64,000 nt of DNA, from NCBI GenBank assembly GCA_024349245.1, contig JALDNG010002678.1, positions 24,912 through 88,911 of the forward strand, given 5' to 3'. Source of the stretch: Neodontobutis hainanensis. Taxonomy: Eukaryota > Chordata > Actinopteri > Gobiiformes > Odontobutidae. Both the position numbers and the translations under genes were made by a program. The notes beneath the pieces were generated by a model, which was not told where the DNA came from, ran no database searches, and saw only the letters and a list, made by a program, of their open reading frames with translations. Below, one piece after another: positions 1 through 11,310 of the stretch. Each line of letters begins with the position of its first letter. Within the stretch, counting starts at the first letter, position 1.

Positions 1-271
1 GACACTAGAACAGACATGCTACAGATTCAGATGTTTAAATATGAAGCTTGTGGACAGTTTAATATATCCATAACTTCTCAAAAGATGAATTACATTTGCT
101 CATCTGATGTTTAATAGTTTGTAACCATTTTTGCACTTTACAAGATCCTTTTTTTGTTTTGAGGAAGTCAAGCTATTAATAAATAACCCAACAGTTGTCT
201 TCACGATGGAAATTTGAGAAAGACATGTAAAAACAGAAGTGGTAAGGGCAGTAATCAGGGGAGGGACTTTG

Positions 272-344
272 TTAATGTTTAGAGACCAGTCAGTGACAGA
301 TCATTTTACACAAGACACTGGAATCAGACTGGGTTTGAGCCAAA
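272..344 (+). promoter_or_regulatory. Conserved 5' flank/5'UTR of subfamily A receptor
   Basis: The block ending at the leader ATG, containing TCATTTTACACAAGACACTG and GAATCAGACT, recurs almost unchanged before the other subfamily A leaders at about 11236-11310, 17845-17914 and 48845-48912. Conservation outside coding sequence suggests a core promoter plus 5'UTR duplicated with the genes. No clear TATA box was seen. The regulatory role is inferred. Confidence 0.5.
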
Positions 345-464
345 ATGAGGAGCTTTCTTCTACTCATCCTGTCACTAAACACAGGTAAATATGACTTCTA
401 CCTGAGTGAGAGGTTTAAACTAATGCTTAAACTCTTCAGAAAGGCACAGTTTACAGTTTATGTG

Positions 465-527
465 CAGCATTAAAGTTTAAAAATACAGCATTAAAGTTTA
501 AAAATACAGCATTAAAGTTTAAAAATA
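465..527. repeat. Tandem repeat, three copies of 21 bp
   Basis: Three consecutive copies of a 21-base unit beginning CAGCATTAAAGTTTAAAAAT lie in intron 1 of receptor A1. The other subfamily A introns do not show it. Confidence 0.85.
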
Positions 528-3500
528 CAAAATGTGTTTTCCTTCCTGCATTTACTTGATTGGTCTAATAATATTTGAATGTAGCCTTTGATATTATAAG
601 TGTGTTTCTGTTTGCACTTGATCCCTTTGACATGTTTTCTGTAATTCAAATCTGTTTGTTGTGCAGGATTTGTGGCTTTAGTAGATGTACAGGGCTGTAC
701 AGGAGGCTGGGTTGAATTCACCTGCAGAATTCCAAACGGAAATGTCCAAAACATCAATGTAATGATTCCAGGAAGAGAGATTAAACACTTTGAACAAAAT
801 AAATGGAAAGAGTACAGTGGACATTTCCTGTTCCACAACACAACAGGAAAATATCTGAGGATCATTGTAAAGCCAATTGGAAATAAATACTTTGGGGTGT
901 ACAAGTGCGAGTTTGAGAAAGAAGAAGTTAGATTTAATCTAAAAAATGGTAAGATATGACTTTCATTCATTCAAGACACATAATTGGCTCCAGTCCAAAT
1001 GCAGACGGCCATGTTAGACCATGTCATATCAATTTGAAGACTTCATTTTTATCAAACAATAAATGAATCCATATATTTTCATCTTAAAGCTTTAATACCT
1101 GTTTATCATAGACTCCTTTTATAAAACACTGGACTGTCCCTTTAAGAGCTGCTTTAGTTCCTGTCTGTACTTAAAATGCTTTATGGATTGAAACAGTTGT
1201 ATTTTGATGATCCACATTGCACAACAAAAAACAATAATCAGGTAGTGTCTGGAAATGTTTGTTTAAGTAAAAATAAAACATATTTAGTTCATAATGCTTT
1301 TGTGCTCTTTCAAATTGATTTAATTCAAAATATGGAAAGGCATATTTTGGAAAAAAGTCTCTAAAAGCTTTACATTCAACGTGATTTTAATCTGAACTTC
1401 AAACAGCTCTAAATATAACTTTATTATGTGTTTATATTTTCAGGTGGAAGTGTTTGTCTCAAAGACTTAGTTCAGACTACTTACAGAACAGCACGAACCA
1501 CCATCGACTGTAATCACCAAGGTTTTAATTTTATTTGCAAAGAGAACAGTTTCACTTGTGACACAATCCTACGTCAAACATCTCCTGTAAAGACCATCAA
1601 TAATGTGAGTCTGCAGGACGCTGGGGTCTACTGGTGCGGCACTGAGTCACAGACACAAGGAAACAGAGTTTCACGACGAAAAATACACCTCGACGTCAAA
1701 GGTTAGTAACAATAGCCACACGTTTGTTTGTTCCTTCTTTAAATGAACCAATCAGTCCAAACATACGACTCAACAGTAATACTTTAAATCAGTTCACTGA
1801 AGTCTCACTGAGTACATGTCAAAGCTCATATTCAAGTCCTCTAGACCCACCCACAGAGAGGACAGGGGGGGGTCTGCTGTGAGATTGACTTGAATTAAAG
1901 ATGGTGCACATAGAATAACTTAAAAATAAAGCACGTTTGTTTGTTCCTTCTTTAAGAACATGAACATGAACATGAACATGTCAGAGAAGAGGTCTGTCAT
2001 CTGTCTGTGTGAATATTTTATAAACTAAGACTAAAATCCTCTAAAGTTGGTGAAAAGTCACTCTTTTGGCTCTAGTTGTGGTCCGTTCGTCTCATCAGGA
2101 GGATGTTGTCTGTTTGGAAGTTGACTGGCTGAGCTGGGTTTATTTTCCTGATTCTTGCATGATCCAGAAGTTAGGAGGAGGAGAGAGGAGTGAGGACAGA
2201 TCAGAGCATCCTAGAGAAAGTAAAACCTCATCCACAATGTGTGCTGTAAAATAAATCAGTGTCATTGTAATATTTCATTTGTTTACAGCAATGATGACAG
2301 TTATATTTGCCTAAGTCATAATGTTTAGGGTCTTTGGAGGTCAAGACATTAAACTTTTTGACTTGTCTCCTCTCCTGTCTCCGTGAGTTAGACAGACGGT
2401 CCATTTGATTTTATTAGAGAAGAACCTGGAACTAAAACAGAGGAAGTGGAAATATGAAAATAAATCAAAACGACCTGTTTGTTCCTCTCATTCTGGTCAT
2501 AATGTTGTGGCTGCTCAGAGTAAACCGTCTGAACTCAGTGTTGCTCAAACACATAAGAATAAAGACTGTAAAGTAATAAGTCATGTGTCTTTTTCTCTTT
2601 AGATATTGAAGTCACTCAGAAACAAGTAACATCTGGACAAAACATAACTCACCAGTGTAAATATACTAAACTTCCAATAATCAAGTTTTTCTGTAAAGGA
2701 GAAAATCCATTAAAATGTCAAAACTTCATTGACACAAACACAATAAACAGTGGAATCAGGAGCAATGGGAGTTTTTATTTAAAGATGACAAAGTAAAAGT
2801 GTCACTATAACTGTACTAAATGTAAGAAAAGAAGACACTGGCTCTTATTGGTGTGGATATAAAAACTCTAAAGGGAATGAGAGACTGTTCTTTCACAAAC
2901 TGGAGCTGACCAACGTTATTTAGTCATCCTCGAATAAGCAGAATATATTTTATTATAAATTTTTTTCTTCAGTTGCTTCTACGACTGTGTCTCCAACAGA
3001 GACCACAAAAAAGCAAGGTAAGAATCATGTTTACATTCTCCCTTCATCCAGAAATAATACAAATCTGCACAGGAGCAAGGAACCTCTGTTACTGTTGTAC
3101 AGGTGCTTTACTCAACACTTTGTCGTCTGTTTAAAACTTTATAAGACTTTAAATACAAAATATTATTAATTAACAAAACCTCATTTATGACATATTTTAA
3201 TATATTTCACAGACTGCTCCAATAAAACAAATATATATAATAGTCATTTACTGTTTGGTCTCTTACTAATAAGACCATCATAAACTAAAGTCTTTGTCCT
3301 GATTTTACAGCTGGCCATTGGAAAACATATAATATTGTAAAAGCTGTCCTTGTGGCTGTGCTGCTGCTGCTCGCTGTGTTCTTCATCTACAAAAGTATGT
3401 TTTCACAAACACTGAGTGTAATCCATACAACTAAATGGTTATAGATAGAAATGGTCATTTATTTATACAAGAGACATTTTAAATGAGAGACATTGAAAAT

Positions 3501-3797
3501 CAAACAGATTAAAATGGAGACTATCTTTCAGACGGTTGTGTGTCTCTGTGGTTAATGATGCAGTTTCCTTTTTCAGGGTTTAACTGCTTCAACAACACGA
3601 CAAAAAGAAATGAGGTTAGTTCTCCAGTTCTCTTCTTTGTGAAGTATCGACAGTTTCTGACGTTATCTCATTGATAACACACTTCTCTTTTGCAATAAGT
3701 AAGATTAATAAGATGATCTCTAGGCTAAACTTTATTTTAAATGTAAAGTTTACTCCTCCCATTATTTTCTTTGAGAGTCCTTGACCAAGAAACTGAA

Positions 3798-3955
3798 CAT
3801 TTACATTTTTTCATTTAGCTGACGCTTTTATCCAAAGCATCTTACATTGTTCTAATTACCAGTGTTACAGCCACTGAAACAAGGTTAATTGGTTTGAACT
3901 GCCTGCCTTCCGGTTGTAGGTTAACCACTCTACCCACTGAGCTACTGTGGCCTTC
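3798..3955 (-). repeat. tRNA-derived SINE, minus strand
   Basis: On the minus strand this reads GGCCACAGTAGCTCAGTGGG (A-box-like), then a degraded B-box area, then a tail with GGATAAAAGCGTCAGCTAAA. It is the same family as the better copies at 30813-31022 and 63178-63382. It lies in the last intron of receptor A1. Confidence 0.75.
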
Positions 3956-4332
3956 AGAACATTAAACTGACAGACTCAGAAAAACACAGACCCTTCCATC
4001 AGAATGTGCACAATGTTAAATAGAAAGAGGCTCACACTTCCCACAACACAGCTGAGACTGACATTAGACAGTAATCACTCTGAGCTACTGAACGTAACAA
4101 ATACAATGATCAAGTATCTGACAAAGCTTAAAGGCTGCTGGAGAAGTCAAATGTGAAATAACCACTTTATACATCGGAATAAAACTAAATACACTTTCTT
4201 TGTACTTGATCCTGACATAAGTATTCATGGTATTATTTTCTACAGGAGCACAGCTATGAGAACGTAAATGTGCGCCCCCTGCAGACTGACTCAGGGACTG
4301 CACTGAGGACTATTGGCACCACTCCTCACTGA

Positions 4333-5524
4333 GCTTCCTGCAGAACTGCTCTACGTCACTCTGGACCATCCCACTTCAGCTCACACCAAAGGCGCTGTAG
4401 ATGCTCACAGGCTGTGGACAGGAGCTGTGAGCTGTTGTGAGACACTGCCAGAAGCTACACAATCTGTTTTAAATGCTTAATTCTTTCTGTATTTTGCCGT
4501 AGCGTACAAGTCACACTCAAGATGATATATTGTTTAATGTTAATGTTAATCAGCATAAAGAGGGGCGAATGTGATAATATTTTTATTTTCTATTGTTTAT
4601 TTTATTTATAGTTACAGGGTGCTAATAGTTCTCTTCAGGTCAAATCTGTGTCATGTCCTTCATGCTAATCCAAGCAGGAACTAGACATGACTAGACGTAG
4701 ACATAACTTGCCAAGGGACTTCTGCAGCTGGAGAGTTACATGACAAAGAATCTGAGAAGATGCCATTAGAAACCCAGTTTGAGAAACCAACACTCGTAAT
4801 CTGTTCCGGTATGTAGGGGTTTAATACTTTGGAAGATTAAATAGAAATAATACTTTTTCAGGTCCAGACCTGCCATGTGTTGTAAATAATTATATTACTG
4901 TTCATAGCCTTCACACAATATTAACTGGTAATGAAAGAAAGACAGTCCACGTTGACGCTTGTTTAATTGAAAACCAATGAGAATCATCCTAAACTGGGCA
5001 GACCAGTAATAGAGCCGGACGTCGAGAGGGAACGCCTCCTAGTTGTTTGGGTTTGATGAGAGTGTCAAACTTTATTCTCTAATGTTTATCTTTTACAAAT
5101 ATAACAAAAAATACTAATGGACTTTTTTTTCTGAATAAAGATGTTAAATAAAATGGCATGTTTTGAAATCAATGATTGAACTTAGGAAGAATGCACATTC
5201 AATCCATTTAAGCAAATGTTAAAAGTGCCGAGACAGACTTTTGAGGATTTATTAATTAAAGTAGGACATTGTGTAAAAAAAAAAAATGTTATGTTTCTGC
5301 TAAGATCCAACTAATTCCAATATTATTTCTGATTCTGTAAGTACATAACGTCTTTCCTTAGACCAAATAAACTAAAGGTAAATAATACAGGCCCACATCC
5401 TCTCAGCTCTGGAAAGCCCTCTGAGACCTGACCATTGGTGTTAACTTTAGCTGTCAGATCTGAATATAGTGCTTTAATGACATTACAAAGAAAAAAGTAT
5501 TTATTAAATATTACTCAGGACAGG
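4333..5524. other. Downstream region of A1, no gene seen
   Basis: AT-rich sequence that probably includes the A1 3'UTR. A segment at about 4757-4793 (GCCATTAGAAACCCAGTTTG) recurs at 22760-22795. No Ig exon, RNA gene or transposon coding sequence was seen. Confidence 0.5.
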
Positions 5525-5693
5525 TTTCTAAAGATGAGTGAGTTTGTGAACATTTTAACTCGTCAGAAGTGGAAAATTATTCAAGACAGATATGATATAA
5601 TCTATTCAGGAAACACAGCAGCACAAGCAGAGACTCTCTGAAGAAGCACAACAACATACTTCATTAAAAGCAGCAGAAAAGAGACACATCACA
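5525..5693 (+). promoter_or_regulatory. Conserved 5' flank of subfamily B leader
   Basis: The block with GATATAATCTATTCAGGAAA, CACAGCAGCACAAGCAGAGA and GACACATCACAATG is repeated before the B leaders at 39225-39381 and 57795-57911. It differs completely from the subfamily A flank, so the two groups probably have separate promoters. Function is inferred from conservation only. Confidence 0.5.
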
Positions 5694-5733
5694 ATGAAAG
5701 GCTTTCTTCTGCTCATTTTCTCACTGGTGACAG
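5694..5733 (+). pseudogene. Orphan leader exon of a subfamily B receptor
   Basis: The exon encodes the B leader MKGFLLLIFSLVTG and ends at a good GT donor with phase 1, identical in protein to the leaders at 39382 and 57912. No intact Ig exon follows before the next gene. Only a broken Ig relic at 6839 remains, and the rest of the 5 kb downstream is transposon-derived. It is best read as the front of a receptor gene destroyed by insertions. Confidence 0.75.
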
Positions 5734-6838
5734 GTAAAGACATGCTACTCTGAACAAATATTACACATATATCTGATCTGTTCAATGAAAAAGTATATAT
5801 ATTCTGTGTATTACTTGTTTCTGTGCTGACATTTGATCAATAAGAAGGTAATATGCAGCAATACACAAGACTGAATGATTGTGTTACCAAAAAAAAGGTC
5901 ATTTAGTTAAATTACACTTTTTGTTTGATGTTTATGAGAAACTTAGAGAGAGGTGAAATATTTATCTTTACAGTAAATTATCAGTTTATATGTCTGCTAT
6001 AGGCTTTCGTGGCAAAATGATCTGAAACTGATGGCTCAGCCTTCAGATGCACCATCATCATCAATAATTCACAAACACACAACCATCTCCATGTCATAGA
6101 GTCTTTTATTGTTCATAATCCCAACAACAAAACGACCCGAGAAGACTACCCCCAGCTCTACCGAAGATTGTCTCTTCAAACTAGGCTTTTATATTTTTCC
6201 ACATGACAGCTTTAACACTTTACAACCTCTTCACTGGGAAAAGATCCACCCCACCTTTCTGTTGTAACCTCTGTCCCAGTTACATTCTGACCCCTGACCC
6301 CTTCTGGTGCCAGGCACATGTCTTTTATCTTCAACCTAGACCTTCCCTGTGTGTGTGTTCATTAAACTTATCATGTTAAAACCATACACTCTGACATTAT
6401 GTTTTCTCTTTACTATTAATATGTTTCTAGATTTATTACATATAACATCCTACTGGATTATAAACCATGCATAAATATAAACAATAAGACACATAACATA
6501 AATGCATCATGCATAAATGAATAACTAAATAAGTATACAAAATAAAACACATAATATCCAAAATATTATAGAACAAGACACCAGTGGAAACACATCATGT
6601 GACCGCTTTTTATTCTTTTTAAACCAGAGCAGAACTTAGCCCTCTTCAGTACAACCTCTTCAGGTGTTGTAACACACCTAAGCATTGATCGGGTATTTGG
6701 AACAGTACATAAATACATAAATTGTAAATGTAGATAAATTATATTTCAACACCTATACATTTTACTGATGATTTATTGCTCTTTTCATGATTAGTAAATA
6801 AATAACACTAAATAACTTTTGTAATTTTGACTCTACAG

Positions 6839-6965
6839 ATTTTAAATCAGCCTTAGCATCTAAAGAACTAAGTCTCAGACCAGCCTTAATCATTGAGACC
6901 TGTTCCTATGGACATATTTATCAAACCTTTTAAGTTGAAAACACAAAAATACCTTTGTGAAAAAT
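6839..6965 (+). pseudogene. Relic Ig-domain exon with frameshift
   Basis: After an acceptor (CTCTACAG) a phase-1 frame reads DFKSALASKEL, then IIETCSYGHIYQTF and a stop. Dropping one T of the run at about 6928-6931 would continue as KLKTQKYLCEK. The spacing of the TCSY and YLC cysteines matches the B-strand and C-strand cysteines of CD300/PIGR V domains. The second half of the domain is not recognisable. It is probably part of the same dead gene as the orphan leader at 5694. Confidence 0.5.
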
Positions 6966-7024
6966 GATATGTGTAATTGTAAAACAATAGTGGGTTTGTA
7001 TTTGAGCAATATCACTTTATTTCA

Positions 7025-7690
7025 GAGAGTCCTGTATTTCAGCTAAAGTTATTTGTGTTTTTTTCTTTGCAACCCAAACTATTTTCTTGGCCGTTGTGGC
7101 TGAAATTTGTCTACCTGACCTTGGTTTGGTTTCAACAGAATCCCTCATTTTCCACTTCTATATTAGAGTTTAGACCCTCTCAATTCCTTGGATATCTTTT
7201 ATATTCCTTTCCTGTTTTATACAGTTCAATTACCTTTTCTTGCAGATCCTTTGACAATTTTTTTGCTTTTCCCATGACTAAGACAGAAACATAGGTGCAT
7301 CACTGAATGAAAGATGCAAGGGTCTGTCAGGAGCCCAGAAAGTCACTGACCTTTTATACACATACACAGATTACAAGCAAACAGATCACAGGTGAGGATG
7401 GTTACCTTTAGTTGTTATACAAGCAAACAGATCACAGGTGAGGATGGTTACCTTTAGTTGTTATACAAGCAAACAGATCACAGGTGAGGATGGTTACCTT
7501 TAGTTGTTATACAAGCAAACAGATCACAGGTGAGGATGGTTACCTTTAGTTGTTAGACAAGCAAACAGATCACAGGTGAGGATGGTTACCTTTAGTTGTT
7601 ATACAAGCAAACAGATCACAGGTGAGGGTGGTTACCTTTAGTTGTTATGTTATCATGCCAAAATCAACAGGGTATAATATCTACATATAT
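7025..7690 (-). mobile_element. Degraded DNA-transposon-like element with internal minisatellite
   Basis: The stretch with CCTTGGATATCTTTTATATTCC, CAGATCCTTTGACAATTTTT and CACAGGTGAGGATGGTTACC resembles the antisense of a repeat common in fish genomes. The end (ATCATGCCAAAATCAACAGG) resembles Tc1-like element termini, and a related fragment lies at 24029-24165. The family assignment is from memory of such repeats and is tentative. The six-copy 46-bp array lies inside it. Confidence 0.5.
7373..7648. repeat. Minisatellite, six copies of a 46-bp unit
   Basis: Unit starts fall at 7373, 7419, 7465, 7511, 7557 and 7603, each beginning ACAAGCAAACAGATCACAGG. The copies differ at only two visible positions (TTAG for TTAT at about 7556, GAGGGTG for GAGGATG at about 7627). 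The near identity points to recent expansion. Confidence 0.95.
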
Positions 7691-8045
7691 TTATGTATTT
7701 CTGTGTAGTTTAATACCTGGGTTATGCGAGACTTACGGCAGTGAGACTAAACACTAAGTATGTGTTTTAGTTAAGAACTGTTTACAACATATAGTGAGAC
7801 TAAAACAGGAGAGTGGCTTACAGATCGGCGTTGCCTTGCTAGAACTAAGCTTGATAGAAAACCTGTGCTCTGTAAGTATTTATGGGCTCCTCAGAACTGA
7901 CTCCACCAGCTCCAAGCAGCTGCAGACATAAGCAGCAACACAGATGCGGAAAGACAACCAAATTAAGACAAACTTTTATTTTTATTTACACATTTTATTT
8001 CTATAGAACAAAAAATTATCAGCCTGTACTCAGTTACAAACAGTT

Positions 8046-8475
8046 ACAAACCCAATTCCCAAAAAGTTGGGACACTCTACAAATTGTTAAATAAAAAAAG
8101 GAATGCAATAGTTTACAAATCTCATAAACTTATATTTTATTTACATTAGAAGTGCAATAACATATCAAATGTTAAAAGTGAGCCATTTTGAAATGTCATG
8201 CCAAACATTTACTCATCAAAAAAGTTGGGACAGGTAGAAATAAGAGGCTAAAAAAGTTAAATGTACATATAAGGAACAACTGGAGGACCAACTTGCAACT
8301 TATTAGGTCAATTGGCAACATGCTTGGGAATAAAAAGAGCCTCTCAGAGTGGCAGTGTCTCTCAGAAGTCAAGATGGGCAGAGGATCACCAATTCCCCCA
8401 ATGCTGCGGCAAAAAATAATGGAGCAATATCAGAAAGGAGTTTCTCAGCGAAAAATTGCAAAAAGAGTCTGAAGC
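8046..8475 (+). mobile_element. Interspersed DNA-transposon-derived repeat (MITE-like)
   Basis: The sequence CCAATTCCCAAAAAGTTGGG opens the segment, and CAAAAAAGTTGGGACAGG recurs inside it. It ends with a short coding-like piece: MGRGSPIPPMLRQKIMEQ, then QKGVSQRKIAKRV, which looks like the helix-turn-helix start of a transposase. I recognise it as a fish interspersed repeat but do not name the family. The gypsy fragment follows directly. Confidence 0.5.
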
Positions 8476-8599
8476 TATGATCAATTATCATCCAGATCCC
8501 GTGATCTTTGGGCCTCAGACGGCACTGCATCACATACAGGAATGCTACTGTAATGGAAATCAAAACATGGACTCAGGAATACTTCCAGAAAACATTGTC

Positions 8600-11060
8600 G
8601 GGAACACAGACCACCTTGCCATTCGCCGTTGCCAGCTAAAACTCAAAAAGAAGCCATATCTGAAACGGCAGACTCAGGACCCAAATGCATGTGTAATCTT
8701 GCAGTTGGGGTCTCACAGGAGTGTCTGCCACAACTAGTGCTCTGTACGGACATCTCTTGGGCACGGTCACGCACCAAACAACTCCCCATTCCCTGCGGAT
8801 GTCTGGCAATCACCAAGAGACTGTGAGTTTCTATGTTATTTCAAGCCCACAGATTCCCTTCATTTTAGGATATTCTTGTTTAAGAATCCTCACATTGATT
8901 GGACCACAATAGTCATCCTGAAGTGGGGCTCCTCCTGCCATGCCGCCTGTCTGAAGCCCGCCAACTCTCCTCAGAGACGCACGGTGGTTCCGTCTTCCAT
9001 TGACAGTGTCCCTGAGTACACAAACTTTGCAGAGGTGTTCAACAAGACTAATGCCACATTGCTGCCACCTCACCGCTATTATGACTATGTAATAGACTTG
9101 GTACCTGGTATGTCACCCCTAAGGGGGATTAATGAATAATGTATTCATTGTTGGGTCCAGAAACGTTGCTTTGGAGACTTAGATCAACAACTCCTTGGCA
9201 GCAGGACGTATCCGTCCTTCCTCGTTTCCAGCCAGGGCAGGGTTTTTTTTTCGTAAAGAAGGACTGCACGCTGCAGCCCTGCATTGACAATAGGGGTTAG
9301 AACGACATTAAGAACTGTTGTCCCCTCCCGCTGATTGATTCCTCCTTCAAACTCCTGCAGGGGGCCACCATTTTTACCAAGCTAGATGTATGGAATGCCT
9401 ACCATCTGGTTCTGATTTGAGAGGGGGACGAGTTGAAGACCCCCTTCAACATGCCCAGTGGCTACTACAAATATTTGCCATTTGGTCTCACCAATGCCCC
9501 CGCAGTCTTCCAGGCCCTCGTCAACAACGTGCTCTGGGATCTGCTCAACAAGTCAGTTTTGGTGTAGCTTGACAATATTCTGATTTTCTCCCGAGGTTCT
9601 TTTATCGGCAGTTTATCAGAAAGTATAGTACTGTGGCGACCCTACTGACAGCCCTCACCTCCTCCAAGGTCCCGTTGCTGTGGTCGCTGGCATCCATTCG
9701 TCGGACTGAAGAACCAGTTCACATCTGCTCCAGTCCTCCCTGATTCCGGCTGGAAGTTTGTGGTAGAGGTGGATGTGTCAGATGTTGGGGTAGGGGCCAC
9801 CCTATCCCAACGTTTGGCAGCTGACCAGAAGCTCCATCCTTGGGCCTTCTTCTTTGTCACCAGCAGAGCAGAATTACGACATTGGTAACCAGGAACTGCT
9901 AGCGGTAAAATTGGCCCTGACTTGAGGGCTTAGAGCAGCCGTTCATAATCTGGACTGACCACAAGAACCTCGAGTACATCCGGCCAGCGAAGAGGCTGAA
10001 CTCCCGGCAAGCGTTCTGCTTCACATTGTCGTATTGTCCCAGCTCCAAGAAACAGAGAGCAAATTCCCCATCCAGGCAGTTCCACTCAGAGGAAGAAGCA
10101 GCACTGGGACCAGAACCCATCCTACCACCCTCTCACCTCGTGGCGATCGCTTTCTGTAGTGTGGATGAGAAGGTGAAGGCTGCCCAGGCCAACGAGGTGG
10201 GACAATGTTTTTTGTCCTGAGGGTCGTCTCTATGTTCCTGAGACCCTTCCGTCAGAAGTGCTCCGTTGTGGCCACTCATCCAGGCTTACCTGCCATGTGA
10301 AGAGAACAGTGGATTTCCGCCGTCAATGGTTCTGGGAATCAAAATTTGTAGGAGCGTGCCCTGTCTGCAACCAGCACAAGACGTTGCATTAGCTCCGGCC
10401 GGTCTCCTCCATTGTCTCCCGGTCCCGCATTGTCCCTGGACCCACATCTCCCTTGACTTCATTTCAGGGTTACTTCCCTCCGAGAGCAACACTGTGGTGC
10501 TCACCATCACTGCTTCTCCAAGTGGGCCAAATTCATTCCCTTACCCAAAATTCCCTCAGCAAAGGAGACGGCTGAGCTACTATTACAGAACATTTTCTGT
10601 CTACATGATCTCTTCCTGGACATTGTCTCTGACCGAGGTTCTCAGTTCACCTCTTCTCACTGGAAGGAGTTCTGTTCCCTCCTTAGAGCGTCAGTTAAAC
10701 TGTCATCTGGTTTCCACCCACAGAGCAATGGACAGAGAGAGAGAATGAACCAAGAGTTGGAGACTGCGCTGCTTCACCTTGCAAAAGCCCTCGTCTTGGT
10801 CCAACCACCTGCTGTGGGTAAATACGCCCACAAACACCCACTAGCACAGCCACGGGGCTTTTTCATTCAAGTGTGCCTACGACTTCCAGGCCTCTTGTTC
10901 CCCAACTAGGAGCAGGAATCCATGATACCTTTGATCCAGCCATTCATCCGACGGTGCAAGCGACCTGGACCAGGGCCCAGGCCGCTCTTCTTCTTTGTGC
11001 CCAGCCTCAAGGTACAATCTCTTGGGGCTTCGGGCAGAGAGTGAGACCATGGCAGAAAGT
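8600..11060 (+). mobile_element. Degraded Ty3/gypsy retrotransposon pol
   Basis: Fragments of a pol polyprotein appear in order on the plus strand, broken by frameshifts and stops. Protease end at about 8720-8900 (VSFYVISSPQIPFILG), protease-RT linker at 8880-9130 (NATLLPPHRYYDY), reverse transcriptase at about 9240-9600 (IFTKLDVWNAYHL, PFGLTNAPAVFQ, and a decayed active-site box followed by ILIFS), RNase H region at about 9750-9870 (VGVGATLSQ), and integrase at about 10250-10800 (CPVCNQHK, DIVSDRGSQF, SGFHPQSNGQ). No LTRs or gag were recognised. It is inactive. Confidence 0.85.
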
Positions 11061-11310
11061 GTGGCTGTCCATTTTTTTAATGATGTGTAACATTTATGCA
11101 AAACTTGTACAATGTTCCCTTTTAAGGAAGTCAATTGCAGCTAAAAAAAGGCAATAGTTAGTTGCAGTGTGGAAATTTAACTTTTAGGAAATGAGACAAA
11201 AAGGAAGTGCTTTAATGTTCATTTATTTCACTTCGTTTAGAGACTAGTCAGCAACAGATCATTTTAAACAAAACACTGGAATCAGACTCGGTTTGAGGAA
11301 ACATCAGTTA

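Larger units (their letters stand above)
345..4332 (+). pseudogene. CD300/PIGR-like multi-Ig receptor A1, third Ig domain broken
   Basis: Type I membrane receptor of the Ig superfamily. Exons read by eye: leader 345-384 (MRSFLLLILSLNTG), Ig domain 1 667-948 (GCTGGWVEFTC to YKCEF), Ig domain 2 1444-1701 (IDC, FICKE, FTC, DAGVYWCG: the extra-cysteine pattern of CD300/PIGR domains), third Ig exon 2603 to about 2910, stalk 2973-3017, transmembrane 3311-3394, juxtamembrane 3577-3614, and tail 4246-4332. All Ig junctions are phase 1. Domain 3 is damaged. Against the A2 copy at 14402-14716 it has two single-base losses, giving an in-frame TAA at 2794, and a deletion of roughly 25-30 bp that removes the splice donor. 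Skipping this symmetric exon would restore a two-Ig receptor. The tail is cut short by TGA at 4330, and the switch-motif tyrosine seen in A2 is a glycine here (TIGTT). It is either a pseudogene or a two-domain isoform. Confidence 0.7.

Noticed and set aside
512..970. 152-residue minus-strand open frame over A1 Ig1
   Set aside because: It is antisense to a well-supported Ig exon and has no splice or family support.
7373..7648. CRISPR-like array
   Set aside because: The repeats are directly adjacent 46-bp units with no variable spacers, in a eukaryotic transposon relic.
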